Of a stretch of DNA of 64,000 nt, positions 54,873 to 64,000 are shown in pieces. Numbering within the stretch: position 1 is the stretch's first letter; every line of letters begins with the position of its first letter. Position numbers and translations under genes: made by a program. Under the pieces are notes generated by a model that was not told the origin of the DNA, searched no databases, and saw only the letters and a program-made list of their open reading frames with translations. The stretch covers positions 23,313,572 through 23,377,571 of the forward strand of contig CM067357.1 in assembly GCA_034190875.2 (NCBI GenBank), given 5' to 3'. Source of the stretch: Urechis unicinctus. Lineage: Eukaryota > Annelida > Polychaeta > Xenopneusta > Urechidae.

Positions 54873-54955
54873 AAGGTCCCCTAGACCTGAAGGCGAGACT
54901 ATTGAACATCAGTAACATGTAAACAGCGCCCGCAGCCATCAGGCTAGGGGACCTT
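54873..54955. repeat. 83-bp foldback (inverted repeat, 17 paired bases)
   Basis: AAGGTCCCCTAG (54873-54884) is perfectly complementary to CTAGGGGACCTT (54944-54955). After a single bulged A, CCTGA (54886-54890) pairs with TCAGG (54939-54943). Inside, GGCG (54892-54895) can pair with CGCC (54927-54930). It could be a miniature inverted-repeat element or an RNA stem. TTAA overlaps the left end but the right flank reads TTTA, so a clean TTAA target duplication is not present. Confidence 0.9.
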
Positions 54956-55830
54956 TACTAATGCTAAGGCATAACGTACAAAAACTCGGCAAGTTACTAA
55001 ACGTAATGAATATATTCGCAATGTGATAAATAATGTGTCGGTTTATGCGTTTATTAGGCAGTGATGTCAATCAGGACTATTTGAGCTGAACCCTATGCAG
55101 GTACTTTACAAGAGCCTTGATGTGTGCGAGTCTCAAACAACCTATCAAAGATGCAGCTACTGACAAAATTGTCCGACCATGTTTTTAAGTATCGGCCAAT
55201 CAGTTGGAGAACACCTGCTGAAAATGGTAACCTCTATAATTGTTTGGTTGCTCAAAGAGGGTGAAGATACATTTAAACTACAAACTATGTACATATCCGA
55301 TTGATGTTCATCCTTAAGAACGTATCGGTATTTACCAAGCCGTGGCCCGTTAAACACGATTGCCACTACCATCGCCTCCATTGGTTGCTGATTCAAAAAA
55401 AATGAATAGGTTCCAATTTGGTAGGATGGATTTCATAGTCGGTTGATAATAAAACCTCAGTTACACATATCCCAGAAAGTTGGCAATTGATCGGTTTCAG
55501 TAGTCCTAATATCATATTATGAAAAAGTTTAAATAGATGATTTCGATAGTAGTAATTTTCTGTAACACCTTACAATAACATATGCCGTGGAGATTCATTA
55601 TATTTCAAGTGCAAATAATTTATACTTTCCAAGCACATTTACTTCTTTGACCATTTCGATTGGATTGACTGATCCTATCACGATCCAAATATCGATTGTT
55701 GGGCGTCGTTGTATTGCGTTGAATGAGTATAGACGTGACGTGTGAAAACACACGCGATGTGTACAAGTTTATCATAGGGTGAAAGTCTACTTGAAAACTA
55801 TTATTTGGCGGAAATACTGGATGGATATTT

Positions 55831-56362
<532 letters not shown>

Positions 56363-59300
56363 ATAGCCAACAATTATCGGTAAATAACCTGAGCTCGTTC
56401 TATTGCCGAGTTTAAGTACTCGACTTTCGCCCTTTCATTGTGCAACAATTATATTTTAAAGATATGTTTAGTTTAATTTCCAATATGGGCTGTCACATAA
56501 TCTCGTGCAATAAGTATTAGAAAACTTTGTACGATCATTTTTGCTGATTCTGGACATCTACAGCCTGTTCGATGGTTCCTGCATTGCTCGCCTGAGCAAT
56601 GAAACTTCCAAGGTGAACATCTTTATTGCACTCTCTCAAAATCGCTCCAATTAAAAATGACGTTGTGTGCTACGTACCATATCTATTCACAATTCAACAC
56701 TGCATCATTTGTTTGTGTGTATTCTTCACATATTTAAATAAAAATCTCACAAGCAGTGACTTAAGGGCAAGGGGTTTAAGTCGTAAGTATATCCAGAGGC
56801 TGCCATAAACGTTACTACAGTAGAACACATGCCTTTTCTTTAACAATCAAAGGTAATTTACCATTTCACATGCTTGTGATGCGGGTGTCCAACACAACAG
56901 AATATTTTGAACAAGAAATGGCCTGGTTTGATACCGAAATGAAGATGACTGGTGATCAAAACATTAGAATACTTTGGAAAATAACCTTGCCGACAACACT
57001 GCTCAGCCCAATAGATCGATAACTATTGCTGTGGCTTGCCGATTTTCTTTTGAATACACAATCATAACAATAACCAACAAAGATAAATTAGTAAACGATA
57101 CATGAGCGCTTTTACCTCAATTGCAAAACTTGATCATTCAAATCTACTCTTAAAGCATCATAATCATCAACATCATGCGAGACGCTTTTATGCACTGCTT
57201 TGTATTTATAGCAATACGCGTACCTTCGACCAGAAATCTCGACGTTCGTTTAAAAACGGGGTCGCTCTTTTGTAGAGCTGATATTCATGAGTTAAAGATA
57301 GCTAAATGATAACCAATTATGCAGTCAGTATTATCAGTACATTTAGTGTTAGTACATTGCATAGCTTCACGTGGCCCCTCTATATCAGCAAGTCAATCAT
57401 TCAGTTGACCTGTATGTGTCCAAATATTGGAGAAATGTACACATTTTCAGCAGAATACTTGACTAGGTAATGTCACATGTTTTACAGGTAATACTAATGC
57501 TCAAATAACGGAACTTAGGCCTTCGTGTAAACAACGATAATTGGTAATACTTTGAAACATATCATAAGACACAATAAACTGCTCAATACAAGGCTTAAGG
57601 TACGAGAATGAATTTTTATATGTATAATTCATTGTTGAACACGAACTAAATATACAAATTGTCAGACTTTCGTCCACACAAAATGTCTTGAGGTACCGTG
57701 AGTAATCTCTTCATAGATCAATTTGAAAATTTTTTATCAGTCTTGGATTGCATTGTTTATTTAATGCTTGTTTGCCGAGTCCCGGCGTTTTTTAAGTTTC
57801 TTGTTTGCAACCCTACAGCAAAACTGCAACAGAAACAATGTGCTCTCTTAAACATTTACCTGCGATTGAACTTTGCGTCGTAGCTCTTCCTAGTCACGTT
57901 GCTGAAGGTGTCATTCGAAAGCGATTACGATTCATTGGAAGAAGGACGAAGTAGATTGATGCAAAAGACTCTGAACAGGAATATGTCGGAGCACAAACAC
58001 CTCTAGTTACTGCAAAGCTGAACTGGATGTGACCGAACTTACACGGCGCACACCTACGTTAGCAGCTCGATTAACACCCACTTCTCATGTTGAAGAAGTC
58101 AACTCTGAACCTATACAACTAGCATATTGAAACCAAATAAGAATGACATAAACAATGATTGTCATAACCATGGTATGTTCAAAGGGGAATTGTTTATAAA
58201 CAAGAACATATATCGACCGTTTAGATTCCACGTATCTATATTTGGCCCATCCATAGAGCCACCTAGGTACTACCACCACAAACATCGACTGATTGCTGAG
58301 CTGCATGTGTCTAAGCTGTGCTACAACAGTAACCTTGCTTTGTCCGCCCGTATTCGTTAAAATAATGATATATTTATCAGTAAGGTTTAAACATAAGTAT
58401 ATGTTGGAACTGATACGGTTGCTTCTTCCGCAATGAATATTAGTACCGGCACATTAATCTGGTCGGGTTTTTATTACAATAGGAATTATATTACACCGGG
58501 TGCGTTCTCTGTCCTGCACCTTTTTGCTGACAATGAACAGCAATGAAAACCTTTGTTAAGGATGTGATTGCTTAGCATCGACTTACTATGCAAGCCGTTA
58601 GCTGGCCATTAATCATCAAGTTCATTATCCGTTGTATTATGCAGGAGCATCTAGATATAACAGCACACTAAAGGCGGTGAATGGACTGGTTACTGCGCAG
58701 CTCGATTCATCGACCTTTATCAGATTATATTTACATATAAACAGGTTTTACTGATTGGGAACTTAGTTCATGACGAAAGGGCCAGGAGATCATAGTCTAT
58801 GTTATGCTGAAGCAACAATAGCTCAATACATATGTACAGGGACAGAACTGACTCATATCGATTAAGTGTTAATTAATAGTTTGGGTGCTTTAAGCTGAAT
58901 ACAAGCTTAAGCAGAATACAAGCGTCATAGAGACCAGATAACGATAACATCAGCTCTTATCGACGCGAGTTACTCTGTAGCTGTGGTATCAGTGCAGTAC
59001 ACTCTAAGTGTGTACCAATTTGCAATTGCATTATTCAAAATTATTGATTGTAACATCACGCATTATGTCATGATCCGCGGAAGGGTGGGCGGCTTACGTT
59101 TTGTTGTGTAACAGATCAATAAATGGCTTTGAACTAAAAGAATGCCAAGCGCTCCTGCTTTTTACGTTGATGTTCAGCAGGAGTTGCGATGCTTCGATCA
59201 ATGTGCAGGGGATGCGTTACAGTATAAGTGCACATCGCGCGCCAATAGACATCATTCGCTAAATAGTCACGAATGTCCGTCCAGTACTATTACACACGCG

Positions 59301-59532
59301 AATAGATGTGATAGATACTATATAGGTTTGTAATCATGTATTTCAAATCAATTAAGAGTGTATCTGTGTTCGTATTCTGATATATTTGATTTGATGCGTT
59401 AGATAAGAGTGTTTCTTTTCCGCTATATGTTTGCACGTATTGTTTAACTAAGCCATTGGCAGCCCGTGTGTGTCAAACGCTTTAGATGCGCACGAGGTGA
59501 GCAATAAAGTTAGTGTATTTGACAGGTTGCCC

Positions 59533-59871
59533 TCAAGGCGACAAACATACAATGACAAAGCACATCATCTCCTCTACTCGCGGGAAATATGATATATTTG
59601 GAGCTGACATAACCTTCTCATCTAATCCCACATAAGCAGTTCTATCACTAAGCCATAACAACGCATAATTGCGCCGTATACAACATACCAATGATAGTTC
59701 CTTGTCTCTATCAGTTATTAGTGGTTTCTGTCCCTTGCTTATTAGCTGAAAAATAGGTATATACCCTTCTTGTTTACATCGTGGACGCGTCATTTGAATT
59801 AACGATGTCACTACTGATGCTGCATCACGCAAATGCAAGGCATGCGCACGTTTGGCTAGCGGAATGAACAA
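59533..59871 (-). CDS. possible ORF, unknown function (low confidence)
   Basis: This 112-codon frame starts at TTG shortly after an in-frame TGA. It has a basic N-terminal half (AKRAHALHLRD, MTRPRCKQEG) and mixed hydrophobic segments later, with no signal peptide or known motif. Even amino-acid use is the only argument for coding. Confidence 0.15.
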   Translation of the reverse strand: MFIPLAKRAHALHLRDAASVVTSLIQMTRPRCKQEGYIPIFQLISKGQKPLITDRDKELSLVCCIRRNYALLWLSDRTAYVGLDEKVMSAPNISYFPRVEEMMCFVIVCLSP

Positions 59872-62179
59872 TTCCCATCATCAGCAGTTCATTTTCATAT
59901 ATGTAGAATTTAAAAGCATAAGCCATTTTCGAAGCCCCTGTCTAGCCAACCTTTCCGCTACATATTTATGTGATTCTATTATTTGCAATTGTCTTCATGG
60001 TCTTGGATTAAACATTTGGCAATTGCGGCATCAGCATGTTGAACCTCACATATTGCATATGTAACGAAGCAATGCACACATGGTCACTGTGTCGATATTA
60101 TTAACCACGCTACCAGTTACCTGATCAAAAGCGTCATAATTTATAAGTCTGCCTTGAATTACAAACTATGTAACGATAATGTTTAAGAGTCTATGAAAGT
60201 TGGTTAAGTCAGTGGCTTGTCGTGCGTGTTGCATATATATACTTGTAACTGTAGTGATAGATCGTACAATTAAATACAGAGATTCTATAGGTGTTTAATA
60301 TCGAGATCAACTGTGACTTCTTCCTAATCAATTCGATTATTATTCGGCGGCTAGGGCGGACAGACTTAGGTCATCAAGGTAAGATGCTCTTCAATATCCT
60401 CTGCTCATTGTCTCGTTTGTACCTATTTACTAGGAGGATGAGCGTATATCATCCTCCCGACACCTCTTTGAAGTGACTGATAATTAAAATAGCACCAACC
60501 CTATGTCAAAAACAGTATATCTATCTACAATGAGTTGCATGGCTGCATTTGGAACTGTTAGCTAGCATGACTTTGGTGTATGTCATTAATAATTTGTCCG
60601 GTTCAAATGGATTACAATTGACAAAATTTGTTACAATGGTTGACATATAATGTGCAGTTGACTGATGATAAATCAAATCTCAGCACCATGGGCAAAATTG
60701 AGCGCATTTACTGCAACAATGACCAGGCCGTATTTAGTCTTATTTAGAGGGAACACTGGTTGAGTTAAAAATGGTAAAACCATTTCTATTCATGGTTATT
60801 TTTACCGGATCATGCCGTCCCCCTCAGAACACGCAAATACGAGTGCAAATCTGAAGTATAACGCAATGAACCCTAGAACAAAGGTTACTTCGTGATGATA
60901 TACATCGGTAGCGTAGACATCGTTATTTCGTCGCCGCAAACAAGAGGGGTGCATTAACCTACCAATGGTTGATGGATAATACGTTCGAGCCAATTAGCGA
61001 AATGCACGAGGATCAACAGTGTTGCGAGTGATTAAGTGAGGACACTATTGCAATATCCCCAATGCTACTCGATACTCGGTCATTGACATCAGGATTTCTA
61101 ATGTTTGTAGTTAAGCTGCTTGGTATTGCATACTGGAAGGATATAATGCTGATTGCGACGTACAACCTACCACTTGAATTAATAAAATTGTATCAGAGGT
61201 CATACATGACCGCCATGTGTAGTCAGAATAGCTGTCGATCGAACTGTACTGCGTTACATAAACAGTTGATGTCACGATCAATGTAAGTTTCAATAATTGT
61301 ACGCAGACTGTCTGTGCACTTCACCATGAGAGCCGCAATGTTTTGTTTAGCAGCACCTTACGGCATGCAGTACAAATCTTACTTGAGTGTTCTTGGGTAG
61401 GATATAATAACGCACTTGCAGCTCAGCCGAAATGGAACTCCATAACAGCAAGTTGTATCCATAACGCACAGCACGATATGATACAAAATGACGAAAATAC
61501 CAAATTTTCAAAACGGTCACATTTTATCAACAGTCGAAAGGATGCATATTTTGTCCAGGTTTGGGTTGATTTAGCGCATAATGATTTTCATATCTCTCAT
61601 GCCAATTAACGCTCCCCTTCTCTACTTGGTCTTAATAAATCGCGTACAATCGTTGCAAATAGCATGGATTAAGTGTCGTGCAGTTTTTAGGTTTGACGAG
61701 AGACAGGAATGTATGATATTTGCGATTCTACATAAATGCTGTAGATAACACCATGTTGCTAGCGTCATTACAAAATAGGTATGCATCAAACCTCTAACAA
61801 TTTACGTATATATCAATATGCGTTCTTTTGAACAATTAATTATTATCAACAAAATAAAAATGATAACTCCAGAGACCTGACCTTTCTCTGTGTAAGTGGG
61901 GCTGCGGACAAAACATTTCAATGGGACTGATAAGACTATGTCTGATTTTTGGTGACTTGTTTCTGCTTTATGAGGTGCTTTAACAGCTTTTGCATGGATG
62001 TGCATATAACATAGCACTCATTAAGGATGTTGTGCCCTCGTTCGGGATGAATGTTTGGACTTGGTTGTAACCGTGTATCCTTTAACATATTTGCACGAGA
62101 TAAGCAATTCAGTCGTTGTAATTTATAGTCAGTGCCTTTTTAATTGTACCAAGTATATCGTACAACTAACTGCATATGG

Positions 62180-62263
62180 CGGATACAATATGGTTTATGT
62201 GTTGGTTTCCCGGATACAATATGGTTTATGTGTTGGTTCCACGAATACAGTATGGTTTAAGTG
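62180..62263. repeat. 31-bp tandem repeat, 2.7 copies
   Basis: CGGATACAATATGGTTTATG plus TGTTGGTTTCC occurs at 62180-62210 and 62211-62241 with two differences. A diverged partial third copy lies at 62242-62263. Confidence 0.95.
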
Positions 62264-62395
62264 TATTTGCGAGCTCATCTTCGTGATGTGTAATAACAAT
62301 GGTACTTCTTAAAGAGACGACATTCTACCAGCGACGATTAGGCACAGGAGAAAATGAAAACTAGCATTCCCCTTAGCTGAATTTCGAATTCATCA

Positions 62396-62647
62396 ATGGA
62401 TGATGTATTCTACAGAGCAGTGTTGATGAGGATAAGCTATATGCACTGCTGTAATTTCCTGGCTTTATATGCTGTAATTGGAAATGCAACTACCACTTTT
62501 ATTGACCACTCGTATGCACCAAAATTTCCCCTCGGGGTAACGTTACGTAATCAAATCGTCTTTAGCAAGCAATCCCTTGGTCTAGTCACACCACTAGATG
62601 ATAAAGCTCTCCCTTACAACTCTGTATCGACCGGCCTGCCGCATTAA
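62396..62647 (+). CDS. possible ORF, unknown function (low confidence)
   Basis: An ATG-initiated frame of 83 codons. The N-terminal third is Cys/His/Leu rich and the C-terminal half is Pro/Leu/Thr/Ser rich (FPLGVTLRNQ, VTPLDDKALPYN). It looks more protein-like than its neighbours but matches no family I know, and could be an exon or chance. Confidence 0.15.
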   Translation: MDDVFYRAVLMRISYMHCCNFLALYAVIGNATTTFIDHSYAPKFPLGVTLRNQIVFSKQSLGLVTPLDDKALPYNSVSTGLPH

Positions 62648-64000
62648 TCCGCCTTAGGTTCAGCTTAACCTGATGATGGAGGAAGCTGCTTCACAATGGT
62701 CAATTTGCTTTGCATATCAACAGTGGCCTAATGTTCACTTAAAGCAATGACTTTATATATTATTTAGTTCTTGCCCCAATCATTATTAGCAATGATGGAA
62801 CTCAATAATAATGGCTAATGTCTCCCTTTGCAGGTTTATTTGTTTGAGCAAGCGCTGAAGGCTATTTGACAAAACTCGCGGTTTGGTTATTGAAATTGCA
62901 TAAAACAGTGGTGAATCTGAATAACCAACGTCGTACTTCATATGAATGCAAAGGAATAACCATTAAGTTGAAGGGGTCAGGCAAGGGTTGGTTACGCTGC
63001 ACGCGGAAAATATGCTAACTTAAAACGCTATTTAACTGCCTGACATAAATATGAATGACAATGATTTACGTACAAGCATTAAGTGGTAGTTGAAGTCGTT
63101 AATATACAATTATTGTTATTCCCTGTAAACAATCTCTCCGCGCCGCGTTAGAGTGCCAACAATATCTACTGACGTGCTTACCCCAGCATTTAAGTAATAT
63201 ATAGTTTTCTTTTGTTTGCTCGTCAAGTTATCTGGCATTATTGATAAATGAGCCGTTGCGTTTTTGCATCCGCACAATTCAAAATAACTATTCAAACATG
63301 CTATGGTCTGCATCATGTTTTCTCGTTCAATTATGCTGGGTTCTCTATCGGAACAAACAACTAAAGTTTGAGAAGGACCCTTTTTCATTCGGAACTAATA
63401 GCCACTGATAATTATAACACAGCAATGCAGATAATTATTAAACAGTTTGTTTAGCATGACACACTACACTTTTCTGCATAAATATTGGATGTTCATGACA
63501 TATTGCCATGTAGCGAGAAACAATTAGAACGAGCATAGTGCTTTTATGTTTGTCCCCATAACCTATTTTCCATATATATCCCTCCTCAAACGTGCACCCT
63601 AATTGTCGTGGTAATGACAATCGTAGGTAATCATCGAGGAAATGTTCAATATTAGTAAATTGGTGGTAATTATTGATGCACCAAGGTATGATTACCAGCT
63701 TTCATATTTTCTCTTAGGAAACACGATTACAGTATGCTAAATGAGTTGTTGACTGGTACCCGTGTTGACGGACATCATTTTAGCATTTAACATGCTTTAG
63801 ATTTACCTCTGGGCTAGTCAAGTAATCGAAAACTCTGATATGACTATGAGAATAGTTTATATGTAACATTTATAATAATAGGTTTTAACTGAATTGTGTA
63901 TATTGATAGTCCTCATCTTTTTTTGCATTTATACTAATAATACTACGACATTCAGACCGAGGTAACATTAAAGCATCAACAGTAATCTACTTAAATCTGC

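Larger units (their letters stand above)
54200..54960. other. GC-richer patch carrying three hairpins
   Basis: Composition is higher in GC than the flanks. A 63-codon frame (54401-54592) is present but unrecognised. The hairpins at 54500-54520, 54834-54853 and 54873-54955 make this the most structured part of the right half. Confidence 0.5.
56363..64000. other. unique DNA, no confident gene
   Basis: Several frames have fairly protein-like composition: minus 59871-59533 (112 codons, TTG start), plus 61343-61609 (TTG start), plus 62396-62647 (ATG start, 83 codons). None has a recognisable motif, splice context or neighbour, and their lengths are expected by chance. No RNA genes or large repeats were seen. 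Confidence 0.5.

Overview
This window reads as eukaryotic nuclear DNA from a gene-poor or intergenic region. It is AT-rich, roughly 36-40% GC by eye. It is full of long (TA)n, (ACAT)n, (GTAG)n and (AC)n microsatellites and has no visible loss of CpG. There are no operon-like ORF runs, Shine-Dalgarno/start pairs, rRNA or tRNA. Open frames of 100-135 codons occur at about the number expected by chance for this base composition, and no protein family is recognised with confidence. I cannot name the organism. A protist or invertebrate with large intergenic spaces fits, but that is inference.

Layout. 1-4419: unique sequence with one protein-like minus-strand frame at the left edge. 4420-12747: a head-to-tail tandem duplication of a ~4.16-kb unit (A 4420-8585, B 8586-12747). 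The copies differ by few substitutions but many indels of 13 to ~190 bp. 12748-23250: unique DNA broken by (TA)n tracts, a ~30-bp minisatellite (19008-19510) and a large (ACAT)n array (22375-22893). 23499-24013: two diverged copies of a ~115-bp sequence. 24500-25900: a GC-richer island with several open frames. 26865-31320: a microsatellite-dense stretch (TA, GATA, GTAG), ending beside a 120-codon frame at 31324-31712 that weakly resembles the switch II to alpha-5 part of a kinesin motor. 31713-40680: essentially featureless. 40680-44183: a second GC-richer zone with hairpins, a compact 57-codon ORF and several diverged repeat pairs. 44184-54200: nearly featureless. 54200-54960: hairpins, including an 83-bp foldback. 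55831-56362: the last large TA tract. 56363-64000: unique sequence with one small tandem repeat.

Best leads, all unproven: the recent tandem duplication with indel-dominated divergence; the 83-bp foldback; a pair of hairpins 740 bp apart with a compensatory base-pair change; the structured GC island at 41.44-41.9 kb; the possible divergent kinesin exon; and a minisatellite whose unit length keeps a repeat-peptide frame open except for one base. No multi-gene system can be reconstructed, because no gene is identified securely.
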